Shown: one piece after another, positions 52,344 to 62,300 of the stretch
Layout: every line of letters begins with the position of its first letter
Numbering within the stretch: the first letter of the stretch is position 1
Source: Dactylosporangium vinaceum
GTDB taxonomy: Bacteria > Actinomycetota > Actinomycetes > Mycobacteriales > Micromonosporaceae
Direction of reading: 5' to 3'
DNA length: 64,000 bases
Assembly (NCBI RefSeq): GCF_019904175.1
Contig: NZ_CP061913.1
Coordinates: 620,001-684,000 of the forward strand
Notes under the pieces: generated by a model
The model's database searches: none
What the model was told of the DNA's origin: nothing
The model's input: the letters and a program-made list of their open reading frames with translations, nothing else
Program-made: the position numbers and the translations under genes

Positions 52344-54311
52344 TCACAGGAACAGGATCACGCCACCGAACACCAGCACGGGGACGAGCGCCAGCAGGCT
52401 GATCACCATCCCGAGGGCCGGTGTGCGGGACGTGGTCTGGCGGGTCATCGCGCCGATCGTGAGCCAGCCGAGGCCGAAGGAGACGGCCGGAAGTACCAGA
52501 GCACAGGGCAGCGCCAGGAGACCGGCGCCGGTGAGCCGCTCGCTGGCGAGCAGCGCGGGGATCTGGACGATGGCGGCCAGGAGCGCGAACGCGAAGTAGA
52601 CGCCGGCGTTCACCCACACCCGCCGGTTGGACGCCGCCTGCCGCCCCGGCGCCGCCAGCTCCGCCTCAGAGCGTTTCAGACCGGCCGCGGCCATCCTGAG
52701 GGCCGTGGCGACCCGGCCCGGGATCGACTCCGGCACCGGCATGTTGAGCGGGCGCACGACCCCGGTGCCGACGATGCCACCCGGCCCGGACACCGGCACG
52801 CCGCTTATCGGTCCGGTGTGCTGCGTCGGCGGGACACTGCGCGGGGCCACCAGGGGGTAGCCGCCGGTCACCGGGCCGCGCGGCGCCCCGGCCACGGCCG
52901 GCGTGCCGGGCATCGCCGACGCCGGCCCGCCGGAGACCGGGGGCACGCTCAGCGGCGGCCGCGGCGGCGCGCTGACCGGCGTGGTCAGCATGCGCTGCCC
53001 CTGCGGCCAGGCACCGGAAGCACCCATGAGCGCGGGCGACGGGGGCGGCGGCGGGGCCATCGGGGCGCCCCGGCGCGGGTCGAGCGGCTGCCCGGCCCCG
53101 GTGAGCGCGGCGTGCGCGGCCTGGATCTCCGGCCACGCCGGCCGCAGCTCCAGCGGCCGCCCGCCCGCCTCGCCCGCCACCTCGGTCAGGTAGGCCTCAT
53201 GGTGGGCGAGCTTGGCCCGGATCGCAGTCAGGTCCTGCTGGGCCGCCTTGAGCGCGGTCTTGTGCTCGGCCACGACCGCGATCACCTCGCGGCGGACGGC
53301 GTCGAGGCGCTGGCCGGCTCCCACGTACTCCAGCCAGGCCGTCCGGCTGGCCTCCCCGACCGGGGCCGGCGGGGCCGTCCAGGGCCCGCTCAGCTGGGCG
53401 CAGACGCGGCGGACGAGCTCGACGGGCGGGTCGGGGTCGAGGTATACAGGGGCGTTGAGCCGGCTCGGCCCGGTGCCGGTCCCGGAGAACGTGGCTCCGG
53501 GCGGATCGCCCACCCACGCGTGCGGGTTGCGGATCGCGATCTGGGTGGCGTGCGGCAGGGGAGCCTGCGTGGTCTCCTGCGTCAGCGGCGGTGGCGGCCA
53601 GCCCGCCGCGATCAGGTGCAGCCGCCCGGCCGGCCCGGCGTGCGCGAGCTGCGCGATCCGGGCCAGGTCGCGCCCCTCGGTGAGCTCGGGCAGCGAGGCG
53701 ATCACGAGGAGCAGTGTCGGCGTCGGCGCCGGGCCGTCGCCCCGCGTCGCGAGCCAGCGTTCGCCTTCGTCGAGTACACCGCGAAGGCCCGCAATGTCCG
53801 TCGCCGGGGCCGGCATGATGGCATCGATCCCGGTGAACCAGCCGAACGTGGGCCCGTCGACCACCGCGTCGATCGCCCGGATGCGCACCGACCCCGGCGG
53901 CGACGACGCGAGCAGCCGCAGCACCAGGCTCCGCAGCAGCCCCGCCACCCGCGGATCCCGCGCGTCGGCGTCGACAGCGATGTGCCCGGCCCGCAGCAGC
54001 GGCACGATGACCGGGAAGCGCGCATCATCCAGCGGATGGGCCTGGCCGACGCGCACGAACGTGGGCGGCAGCGGCCCCCCGAGCGGCGTGGCCGGCGCCA
54101 TGGCGTCCAGCTGCGCCCCGAGCCACCCCGGAGCCAGCATCGCCGCGTTGGCCCGCAGCCCGGCCGCCAGGTCATGCTGCTCCGCGTACTGCTCGGAGGG
54201 GGCGGCGTTGGGGGAGTACTTCTCGAGGATCGGCCCGGCGGCGGCGATCAGCGCAGCGGTGTGCCGATGCTGCGCAGCCGCTCGCTCGATCCGTGCCCGC
54301 AGGCGTGCCAC
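52344..54311 (-). CDS. Membrane protein with degenerate FtsK/HerA-like domain
   Basis: A 655-aa protein from GTG 54311 (GGAAGGGG upstream). Residues 1-330 resemble the nucleotide-binding part of an FtsK/HerA-type protein (FPVIVPLLRAGHIAVD, DPRVAGLLRSLVLRLLASSP, SVRIRAIDAVVDGP, TLLLVIASLPE, AGPAGRLHLIAAGWPPPP), but no GxxxxGK[ST] P-loop is present. A coiled-coil-prone stretch (EHKTALKAAQQDLTAIRAK) and ~130 Pro-rich residues follow, then four C-terminal TM helices. It is the last minus-strand gene before the folE terminator. It could be a non-hydrolysing coupling or scaffold subunit of the T4SS-like system next door (inference). Confidence 0.7.
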   Translation of the reverse strand: MARLRARIERAAAQHRHTAALIAAAGPILEKYSPNAAPSEQYAEQHDLAAGLRANAAMLAPGWLGAQLDAMAPATPLGGPLPPTFVRVGQAHPLDDARFPVIVPLLRAGHIAVDADARDPRVAGLLRSLVLRLLASSPPGSVRIRAIDAVVDGPTFGWFTGIDAIMPAPATDIAGLRGVLDEGERWLATRGDGPAPTPTLLLVIASLPELTEGRDLARIAQLAHAGPAGRLHLIAAGWPPPPLTQETTQAPLPHATQIAIRNPHAWVGDPPGATFSGTGTGPSRLNAPVYLDPDPPVELVRRVCAQLSGPWTAPPAPVGEASRTAWLEYVGAGQRLDAVRREVIAVVAEHKTALKAAQQDLTAIRAKLAHHEAYLTEVAGEAGGRPLELRPAWPEIQAAHAALTGAGQPLDPRRGAPMAPPPPPSPALMGASGAWPQGQRMLTTPVSAPPRPPLSVPPVSGGPASAMPGTPAVAGAPRGPVTGGYPLVAPRSVPPTQHTGPISGVPVSGPGGIVGTGVVRPLNMPVPESIPGRVATALRMAAAGLKRSEAELAAPGRQAASNRRVWVNAGVYFAFALLAAIVQIPALLASERLTGAGLLALPCALVLPAVSFGLGWLTIGAMTRQTTSRTPALGMVISLLALVPVLVFGGVILFL

Positions 54312-54474
54312 CGTGCCCCTTCCGATCCAAGCAGTTGCGGGAACGGTAACGCAGACAGCCTTTCTCGTCAGCAGGCACACTGCCGCCGGCGCATAGTCGC
54401 AGGTCTCGGGGTTGCCCCGGAACCCTCCGGCGCGGGAGTGGGCCGCCGGGGTGCTCTGCCGCTAGCCTTTGAGC

Positions 54475-55107
54475 GTGGACCCATCGATTCCTCAGGAGCC
54501 GGGCGTTGATCAGGGGCGGTCTATACCGCGCTCCCGGACGGGCGAGAACGAGGTCCTCGAGGGCGAGGTCATCGACAGGGGCGTCCCGCTGGGCCGACCT
54601 CAGCCGGGGCCGCCTCCGCCGCCCCGGGCTGCCAAGGACCCGAAGCAGCGCAAGCGGACCCGCCGTACGGTCCTGTGGACCCTGCTGGGAATCTTGGTGT
54701 TCGTCTTACTGAGCGGTGTCGGGTTCGGCATCATCTACTACGACAAAGCCACAAAGCCAAACACAGACACACCAGATGCGGCACTCGAAGGGTTTCTAGA
54801 TGCGCGCTTCAACGGCGCTCGACCGGAACGCGTTCAGCAGCTGATCTGCCGGTCTCCGAACCTGGGCGAGTTCGATGAGTTGGTCAAGGTGTTGGAGGCG
54901 AGTAAAGCCCAGCCTGACGAGGCGATCGAGGCTCATGCGTCCGCGCTCGATTTTAAGTATCCGTCGAAAGACAAGACTGAGATCGAGACTGACCTAGTAC
55001 TGACTTCCGGACCGCAGAACCATGCCAGCTTCGCCAAAGAACGCTGGCATTTCGACGTTGTGCGTGAGGACGGGTGGCGGGTGTGCGGCGCGCATCGTCT
55101 TAACTGA
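54475..55107 (+). CDS. Membrane protein with extracytoplasmic NTF2-like domain
   Basis: A 210-aa protein (GTG 54475; TTG 54469 possible). A charged/Pro-rich cytosolic N-terminus is followed by one TM (VLWTLLGILVFVLLSGVGFG) and a domain with DTPDAALEGFLDARFNG, a Cys in QLICRSP and a terminal EDGWRVCGAHRLN, the same arrangement as the protein at 4463. The exterior part (54745-55105) is visibly less GC-rich, using codons such as GAT, AAA and CTA. It is the only plus-strand gene of this region, convergent to 55111 with 3 bp between. Confidence 0.75.
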   Translation: MDPSIPQEPGVDQGRSIPRSRTGENEVLEGEVIDRGVPLGRPQPGPPPPPRAAKDPKQRKRTRRTVLWTLLGILVFVLLSGVGFGIIYYDKATKPNTDTPDAALEGFLDARFNGARPERVQQLICRSPNLGEFDELVKVLEASKAQPDEAIEAHASALDFKYPSKDKTEIETDLVLTSGPQNHASFAKERWHFDVVREDGWRVCGAHRLN

Positions 55108-55110
55108 CAG

Positions 55111-55725
55111 TTATTCCGCCCAGAGCAGATGGATGGGTACCTCTAGCGTTTTGGGGGGTTGGCCGCTCCAGGCCCACCGGTACCATTCGATCTCGCGGCA
55201 GACGCGGATGCAGATGTCGCCTTCGGCGCTGTTGTACGCCTCGGTGACGGCGCGCAGGTCGCGCTGATCGCGGCCGGTCTTGTCGTCCGGGCCGGGCACT
55301 CGGACGACTCGCAGGCCGGTGATCGCCTTGACGTCGCGGGCCGCCCGCGGGGGGCGTCCCGGTGGGGCGTCAAGCGATACCAGCGTGAGCTCGGCGGATG
55401 CGGTGATCGTGCTCGAGACCCGCTCGACCCAGACCCGCTCCAGGGGTACCAGCGGGGCGAACACCTCGGTCTGCTCGGACTCGGCGCGGTACCACTCCTG
55501 CTCCGGCAACGCCGGCACATAGGTGCGGCTGGCCTGCACTACCGCGTTGTCGATGCGGATGTCGCCCCGCCAGCCCAGGCCGGGAACACCGACGACGGCG
55601 CGGCGGCCGCGGAGGTCCCGCAGCGACGACGCGGCGACCATCTCGATACCGGCCGGTGTTCGCGCCGAGTCGCCGGCCAGCAGATCCCAGTCGGGGAAGT
55701 CTGAATCCCCGGGTAAATCGGTCAC
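55111..55725 (-). CDS. Unknown protein of the T4SS-like cluster
   Basis: A 204-aa soluble protein from GTG 55725, which overlaps the stop of the muralytic-enzyme gene (GTGA). No signal peptide or TM. Visible segments: DSDFPDWDLLAGDS, WRGDIRIDNAVVQASRTYVP, FAPLVPLERVWVERVSSTIT and a Trp-rich end REIEWYRWAWSGQPPKTLEV. No family recognised. By coupling it belongs to the same transcript as the six upstream T4SS-like genes. Confidence 0.7.
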   Translation of the reverse strand: MTDLPGDSDFPDWDLLAGDSARTPAGIEMVAASSLRDLRGRRAVVGVPGLGWRGDIRIDNAVVQASRTYVPALPEQEWYRAESEQTEVFAPLVPLERVWVERVSSTITASAELTLVSLDAPPGRPPRAARDVKAITGLRVVRVPGPDDKTGRDQRDLRAVTEAYNSAEGDICIRVCREIEWYRWAWSGQPPKTLEVPIHLLWAE

Positions 55726-56867
55726 GGCTTCATTCCCAACGGCGCACCCATCTGCTGCATGAACGGCACTGGGTCGATTGCGCCATTGTTGCTCGGATCG
55801 CTGTTGCGATGGACCTCGAAGTGGACGTGCGGGCCCGAGGAGTGGCCGGTGGTACCGGTGAATCCGATCTCCTGGCCCGGGGCGACGTGCTGGCCGACGA
55901 CGACGCTCGGCTGCTTCACCATGTGGCAGTAGCGCGTGAGGAAGCCGTTCGCGTGCTGGATCTCCACGTACCAGCCGCAGCCGAGCACCGACGGCGAGCC
56001 GTCGCGCCCGCAGCCCCAGTCGGTGCCGTTGGCCAGGTGGGCCTGGCAGCGCACCTTCACCACGATGCCGGCGGCGGCCGCGCCGATCCGGGTGTACCGG
56101 TCGACGATGAGATCGACGCCCTGGTGGGTGGGGCGGTCGGCGGTGCGGAAGCCCGAGCCGACCTCGGCCACCACGGGGACCGTCCAGCCGGACGCCGCGA
56201 TCTGATTGCCGGTGACGCACTGCAGCGTTGTCGAGCCGGCGGCCGAGCGGGCGGCGCCGCCGGTGAGCGAGTTGACGACGGTGCTCGCGAGCTGCTCGTG
56301 TTTGGCGTACGCGTCCGGGTATGCGCTGCGCTGCACCTTCTGCGCGGCCTGGGTGAGGCTCATCCGCTCCCAGCCGGGGATTGTCACCAGCTTCTCGTAG
56401 AACTTCCGCGCGGCGTACTGCGGGTCCATGATCTGCTCTGGCGTGCCCCAGCCCGTGCTCGGCCGCTGCTGGAACAGCCCGAGCGAGTCGTGGTCGTTGC
56501 GCGAACCGAGGTACTTCAGGTTGACCAGGCTGGACTCCTGCATGGCCGTGGCGACCGCGATCACCCATCCCCGCGGCGGTACCTTCAGGTCCTGCCCGAC
56601 CCGCACGATGACCGCGGCGTTGCGGACCTGCTCCTCGGAGAGCTCGCGGTGGCTCGGCATGTTGGCGGAGACGTTGACGAGCTGCCCGTCGCCGCAGCCG
56701 ATGTCGTAGTTCTGGGTGTTGCGCTTGGCGTCGAAGAAGAACGCCACGGCCGCGCCCGCGCAGCACACGAGCAGCAGCGCCGCGCCGACCACGGCCAGCA
56801 GCGCCGGGCCGATGAACCTCGTCCGCCTCGGCTCCTCGAAGTCCTCGTCCCCTCCGATGACGCTCAC
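55722..56867 (-). CDS. Bifunctional lysozyme-like / M23 endopeptidase (VirB1-like)
   Basis: A 381-aa wall hydrolase with an N-terminal TM (IGPALLAVVGAALLLVCCAG). Residues ~90-190 form a lysozyme-like transglycosylase domain (VIAVATAMQESSLVNLKYLG; SLGLFQQRPSTGWG). The C-terminal M23 LytM domain has zinc ligands in THQGVDL (HxxxD) and HVHFEVHR (HxH). Two-domain hydrolases of this kind open peptidoglycan for T4SS channels in Gram-positive conjugation. GTG 56867 overlaps the upstream stop. Confidence 0.92.
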   Translation of the reverse strand: MSVIGGDEDFEEPRRTRFIGPALLAVVGAALLLVCCAGAAVAFFFDAKRNTQNYDIGCGDGQLVNVSANMPSHRELSEEQVRNAAVIVRVGQDLKVPPRGWVIAVATAMQESSLVNLKYLGSRNDHDSLGLFQQRPSTGWGTPEQIMDPQYAARKFYEKLVTIPGWERMSLTQAAQKVQRSAYPDAYAKHEQLASTVVNSLTGGAARSAAGSTTLQCVTGNQIAASGWTVPVVAEVGSGFRTADRPTHQGVDLIVDRYTRIGAAAAGIVVKVRCQAHLANGTDWGCGRDGSPSVLGCGWYVEIQHANGFLTRYCHMVKQPSVVVGQHVAPGQEIGFTGTTGHSSGPHVHFEVHRNSDPSNNGAIDPVPFMQQMGAPLGMKP

Positions 56868-57406
56868 GCCACCTCCCAGTCGAGCGAGGTGACCTGCCAG
56901 CGCCCGCCCGCGACCTGCAGCCCGAGCACGATCGTCCCGCCCTCCGCCGGGATCCGGGCCACTGTCGTGCCGCCGTTGGCCTGCAGCTGCGTGGCCCCGG
57001 TGATCGTGGCCGTCGGTACGTCGGCGGGATCGGTCTCGGCGAGCGACGCCATCAGCTCCGTCGAGGCGTCCGGCTTGAGCCCGGCCCGCCACTGATCACC
57101 GGTGACCCCCGGCTTGCGCACCCACGCGTTGGCGAACCGGGTGGCCACGGTCGCCGCGTCGGCGGCACCCTTGCTCAGCGACGGCGCCGCGGCGACCGAC
57201 TCGTCGACCCCGTCGTCCCCGAGCGAGCTGAAGGGGTCAGCCGATCTCGGCACCGTCGCCACGGTCGGCCCGATGGCGTCGGTGGCCGAGCTCCCGCGCC
57301 CGTTGTCGAGCACGGTCCGCCCGAGCGTGACGATCACGAGCACGATCACGAGCAGGACCAACGCGATGCCGTACCGCGTCCCGAGCAGCCGCAGGGCCGT
57401 CCGCAT
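56864..57406 (-). CDS. TcpC/VirB8-like membrane protein
   Basis: A 180-aa bitopic protein: one N-terminal TM (GIALVLLVIVLVIVTLG) and an exterior ~130 residues with AATVATRFANAWVRKPGVTG at the start of an NTF2-like fold and QVAGGRWQVTSLDWEV at the end. This matches the topology of VirB8/TcpC proteins, which dock at the T4SS channel. The fold assignment is from pattern and context, not from a search. Next to the TrbL-like gene (6-bp gap) and coupled to the hydrolase gene. Confidence 0.75.
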   Translation of the reverse strand: MRTALRLLGTRYGIALVLLVIVLVIVTLGRTVLDNGRGSSATDAIGPTVATVPRSADPFSSLGDDGVDESVAAAPSLSKGAADAATVATRFANAWVRKPGVTGDQWRAGLKPDASTELMASLAETDPADVPTATITGATQLQANGGTTVARIPAEGGTIVLGLQVAGGRWQVTSLDWEVA

Positions 57407-57412
57407 CGCCGC

Positions 57413-59374
57413 CTACCCCGGCAGGCTCGCCGACTCGGGCCGGCGCGCGGGCCCGGTCGTGGACCGGGAGGAGTCGTCCGAGCCGGGTCGGTAGATCGAG
57501 TACGACGGCGCGTTCTCGGCCGGTAGGTCGGGCTCCTGCCACGTCGGCTCGCGCCGCTGCGGCGCCTGCTGCTGCCCGGCGCCACTCCGGTTGCCACCCG
57601 TCTCCGGCCGCTCCACCGGGACCCCGGCGCCGCTGCCCGCCGAGACAGTGTCCTCACTGCGCGCCTCGGGCCGCTGCGAGCTGTACACATCGCCGCCGCC
57701 GCGCTGGGGTGCGGGCTCCTTCGTCCCTCCGGCGTCGACCACCTTGAGCGCCGCGGCCGCCCGCACGTCCCGCATGAACAGCCGGTGCCAGCCTCCGGCT
57801 GACGTGATCGCCCGCGTCGAATCCTTGCCGCCGAGCTGCGTGATCCGGCGGTACGGCCTCAGCAGAAGCCACCCGACGACCCCGGTGAGCCAGATCAGGA
57901 TGACCTGAAGCCAGGGGGCCAGCGCGGCGGTGAGGATCTGGGAGACGGCGAACAGATAGACAGCCGAGCCGGTGCCGAAGATGATGATGTTGAAGATCGC
58001 CGCGATGACCGCGTTGCCCAGTCGCCGGAGACCGGCATTGGCCGGTCGCAGAAGCCCGATGGTGCCGAGCATCGGGGCGGCGATGACCGCCCAGCGGAAG
58101 AGCAGGAACCCAAGGAGTACCAACACTGAAGCCGTGATGTCGAACAGCGCAAAGAAAAGGGCCGAAAGAATCGCGAGGAATCCCGCACCGACGCGGTCCA
58201 TGCCTTTCGTCCCCTGCAAGTGTTGGTATGCTTCCGGATCTTCGATCCTAATCCGCTCTGCTATTTCTTTCCAGCGGTCACTCTTCTGCTGAATCTTTTG
58301 GGCCCGGAGGTTCGAAGTCTCCAGGGGCTCACCCTTGGCCGCGTGTTCTTCGTTCTTGGCGCGAATGGCCGCCTCGGATGAGCGGATTTCGTCAATTTCG
58401 GCCCAGGTAAATGACCTTGCATCATACAGTGCTGGTCCGTATTTTGCAGCTGAAGGACTATCCGCCGATCCGAGTGTTCCCCGAAGCCAGTTTTGATAGA
58501 GCAATCCGTCGGTGACGGCGTCGCTGGCGCGTAGTGCTGGAGTTCGGTGATCGACGCATGATTCGGGATGCCTTTGGCACAGAGGTGAGTCACTCTTCTT
58601 CTGCTCCACCGGAGGGCCGACGGCATCGTGAATTAGGCCAAGGCTTGATGTAAGCGTTTTGTCGGCAAGGTGCGCGGACCAACTCGGCCACGCCGCCAGA
58701 GCACTCATAAGGACCATGACGAAGATGGCCCAGCCCGCGGTTGTCATCGCGTTGGACATGTCCGACTGTCGTGATCTCCAAAGAAGGTAGAGTCCAACGA
58801 TAGCGAGCGTTATGGCGCCAAATGGAGTGAATACCCGATCGTAAATTGCTTGAGTTGTTCGGTCGACCATTGGGTCAGCCCAGCCCCACATGTAAGAAGC
58901 GTCCCAGGCGCGCTCGCGAAGGGCGTTCGATGCACCGAGGATCGACGTTGCCATGACGAATTCGCCGTTTGCAACAGTGTTCTCGAATTCGGCACTGGGA
59001 TTCGTTACTGTGGCTGCGCATTTGAGGTCGTATGTGTTGAAATCGTAACCAGCATAACCGTATCGCGAATACCGGCCCATAATGCTGTCGCTCTCGGCAG
59101 CGGTTGGATGCTGCGCAAACCAGCCAGCCATGCCGGAATCCGGACTGTCTGGGAGCGGTGCGTCAAGGCAGCTTGCCTTGCCGGCGATATCACTTTTTAG
59201 GCTGGCAGCGCAGTCATCAAAGTTGCCTAGTTGCTGCCATTCTTCGAGGCTGCAGAGCTTGTCGCCAGGAGCGTACGCCGTAGGAGAGGCTGAAGCAGGA
59301 AGCATCGGGCCGGCGAAGAGAGTGGCCACGGCCGTGACGAGGACCACGGCCACGTACACGGGTAGGCGTCTCAC
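57413..59374 (-). CDS. TrbL/VirB6-like polytopic membrane protein
   Basis: A 653-aa protein from GTG 59374 (GTGA overlap with virB4-like stop). Signal peptide VYVAVVLVTAVATLFAGPM; residues ~30-140 exterior with several Cys (DKLCSLEEW, FDDCAASL, ASCLDAP, LKCAAT). Helices follow at ~180-215 and ~220-235; a long loop (to ~370) with CQRHPESCVDH; then a cluster of 4-5 helices (~380-500) with GFLAILSALFFALFDITASV; finally a ~130-residue Pro/Arg-rich cytosolic tail. VirB6/TrbL proteins form the inner-membrane pore. The first ~370 codons are notably lower in GC. Confidence 0.82.
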   Translation of the reverse strand: MRRLPVYVAVVLVTAVATLFAGPMLPASASPTAYAPGDKLCSLEEWQQLGNFDDCAASLKSDIAGKASCLDAPLPDSPDSGMAGWFAQHPTAAESDSIMGRYSRYGYAGYDFNTYDLKCAATVTNPSAEFENTVANGEFVMATSILGASNALRERAWDASYMWGWADPMVDRTTQAIYDRVFTPFGAITLAIVGLYLLWRSRQSDMSNAMTTAGWAIFVMVLMSALAAWPSWSAHLADKTLTSSLGLIHDAVGPPVEQKKSDSPLCQRHPESCVDHRTPALRASDAVTDGLLYQNWLRGTLGSADSPSAAKYGPALYDARSFTWAEIDEIRSSEAAIRAKNEEHAAKGEPLETSNLRAQKIQQKSDRWKEIAERIRIEDPEAYQHLQGTKGMDRVGAGFLAILSALFFALFDITASVLVLLGFLLFRWAVIAAPMLGTIGLLRPANAGLRRLGNAVIAAIFNIIIFGTGSAVYLFAVSQILTAALAPWLQVILIWLTGVVGWLLLRPYRRITQLGGKDSTRAITSAGGWHRLFMRDVRAAAALKVVDAGGTKEPAPQRGGGDVYSSQRPEARSEDTVSAGSGAGVPVERPETGGNRSGAGQQQAPQRREPTWQEPDLPAENAPSYSIYRPGSDDSSRSTTGPARRPESASLPG

Positions 59375-62300
59375 CGATCATCCTCCGCGTCGTCGTCAGG
59401 GTGGAGGTCCACAACCTCGCCGCGGACCGCGGTCCCCGAAGGGATGCCGCCCGGCGTGGTGTCCAGGTACTTCAACAACTCCGGCACATACGAGACGTCG
59501 ATGCGCACCTTCTGCACGCGCCCGTCCACGTCGCGCATCACGAATTCGCGGAAGCCGAGCCGGGAGGAGGAGCTGGTGTCGACCTGGGAGAGTGCGGCGA
59601 GTGTCTGCTCGTAGCCCACGTCGGTCGGCACCCGTAGCAGGCGCAGCGCCTCGGCGGCGATCTCCGTGTCCTCGGCGATGCGGCCCACGAAGACGGTCGA
59701 GACCAGGTTCTGCACGTCCAGGCCCAGGATGTCCTTCGGGTTCTGGGAGGCCACCAGCGCGGCCAGGTTCCACTTGCGGGAGTCGCGGGCCAGGCGGACC
59801 AGGAAGGAGCGGCCGGAGCGCCAGCCCTCCATGAAGTGGGCCTCGTCCAGGCCGACGAGTTTGCGCTGGGACATGTCGCCGCCGTAGCAGCGGCGGACGG
59901 CCAGGCGGTGGGCGGTGTGGAGCATGGGCAGGGCCAGGGACTCCTCGGCCGACCAGTACTCGCGCTCGATCTTCAGGTCCGGCAGCCGCAGGCCCGCCAT
60001 GGTGATGACGGTCAGCGCGGCGTCGGCGCCCAGGAGGCCGGGCGGCGGGGACCCGAAGAAGAGCATGGCCAGGGGCATCTCGGCGGTGTCCAGGAGCAGG
60101 TTGCCCAGCTCCAGGGCGTCGTGGTCGCCGGTGTCGCGCAGGGCCCGGATCACGTCCTCGAGCGTCGAGGACTCCTCGGCCGGGACCTGGCGGACGGCGT
60201 GGCGCAGCATGGTGGCCGTCGATGCCTCGCGGGCCACCTGCGGCGGGACAAGCATCTGGCAGATGTCCTGGACGAGCATGCGGCGCTCGGCGCGGGCGTT
60301 GGAGATGGCGATCTCGAACTCGCGGTCGCCGGGCGGGCCCGGTGCGTAGTGGGCCCGCTGGGGGGTCGGGATCAGCGAATACGGCGCGAGTGTGCCCTGC
60401 TCCGAGCCGGTCAGGTTCAGGACGCGGGAATACGGTGCCAGCTCCGGCATCCGGCACAGGCGGGCCAGCGGGCCGGACGGGTCCAGCAGCGTCACCTGCG
60501 CGCCGCGGCGGGCGGCCAGGTAGCCCAGGGCGCCCATGAGCGTGGACTTGCCACCGCCGGGCTCGGCCACGAAGACCGCGAGGCCGGAGCGCTCGCGGAC
60601 CTCCATCGGGAAGTGTAGATCCAGGAAGACCGGGCGGCGGGAGGTGCCGGCAGTGCGCCCGATGAGGTCGCCGCGGCGGTCGCCGACGGTGGAGGCGGCC
60701 TGGGGCAGCGCCGCGGCGAAGAGCTTGACCGGCATGCGGCGCAGGTAGCCGGTGTTGGCCAGGGGCTCGCCGGGGATGAACTCGCGGGCCAGCCAGTCCT
60801 GGTTCTTCGGGTGCTGGAGGGCCACGCGCATCTCGCGGGAGTACATCTGGGTGAGCTTGCGGGCCCGCTCCAGGCACTCCTCGCGGGTGCGGCCGCCGAC
60901 GGCGATGCGGTGCCAGCCGTGGGCCCGCGACGAGTCGACGGGCAGGCCGGTGCTGATCTCGTCGCCGATGGTGAGGGCGCGCTTGGCGAGGCGCTCGAGC
61001 TCCGGGGGCGCGTCCATGCCGTGCTCGCTGTAGTCGGCCTGCTGCGAGCGGATCAGGCGCAGGCGGTGCTCCAGGTTGCGGAACGAGTCGCCCGGGCCCA
61101 GGATGTCGATCCGCGACGAGAGCTCCATCGGCCACGACAACCGCTCGTGGAAGTGCAGCCAGGGCTCGTGGCGCTCGGGGATCTCCAGCGGCTCCATGCG
61201 CCCGACCGTGAGCACGGCGACGTGGCGCTCCTCGCCGGTCTGGCGGTTGACGAGCTTCACTGTCGAGCCGTACGGCGTGCGGTAGCGCTCCACCTCCTCG
61301 GTCAGCGCGAGGAGGTCGCCGCGGTCCCAGGAGCCGTCGAGGGAGTTGATGTGCCCGGGCGGCGACATGCAGAGCGCCACCGAGCGGTACAGCAGCCACT
61401 CCAGCTCGAACGCGGTGACCCGCCGCCCGCGCATGCCGAACGCGCCCAGGACCTCGTCGAACTGCTCGACGGTGCGGGCCATGCGGCGCCGCTCGGCGTC
61501 GGCGACCCCGCGCTTGAACAGCGAGCCGATGCGCTCGGCGAACGTGTCGCCGAGGGTGCGGCGGGCGAAGGCGATGCCCAGGTAGGTCTGGCCCTCGGCG
61601 TGGTTGATCTGCTGGAGGTGCTTCTGGGCGGCGACGAGGTGGTCGGCCCAGGTGGGCCCGCCGGCGCTGGGCAGCGGGTGCGGCGTGTTGCCGTCGACCA
61701 CGCGGGCCCACTGGTCGGCCGGGAACGGCTTGGTGGTGCGCCGCAGGTGCAGCCGGAAGCCGGCCAGGCCCGCGTACTGCTCGGAGATCGCCGACAGCAG
61801 CGCCTCCCGCTCGGCGTCCGGGCGGAACGCCCAGCGCACCTCGGGCAGCCAGTACCAGGCCGTGACCGTGTTGGGCGTGAACGTCAGGTGCCCGGCGATC
61901 TCGGTGATCGCCAGGTCGATCGCGGCGCTGCGGTCCTTGTGCTTCGGCTTCGGGGTGCGCTCCAGCGGCGTCCGGCGGCCGCGCTGCGGCGGCGGGAGCG
62001 CGCGCGGCGGGCGGGGCGGCTGCTGGGCCGGGACGGTGCGCGCGGGCGCGGCCCGTCGCGTGGGAGGTGGCGGCGGCGGGGCGGTGACCGCCTTGCGCGG
62101 CGGCGCGCCGGCGGAGCTGGCCCGCCCGCCCGGAGCCCATTCCGGGGGCCGCGGGGCGGCGGGTCCACCGCGCGCCCGCCGGTCCGGCTGCTCCGCCCAG
62201 TTGTCGTAGGGGGGCCGGTCACCGGCGGCAGGGGGCTGCGCGGGCCGGTCACTGATGGCGGGCCGGGTGACGTGGCGCTCCCCGTGCGCGGTGCGCGCCG

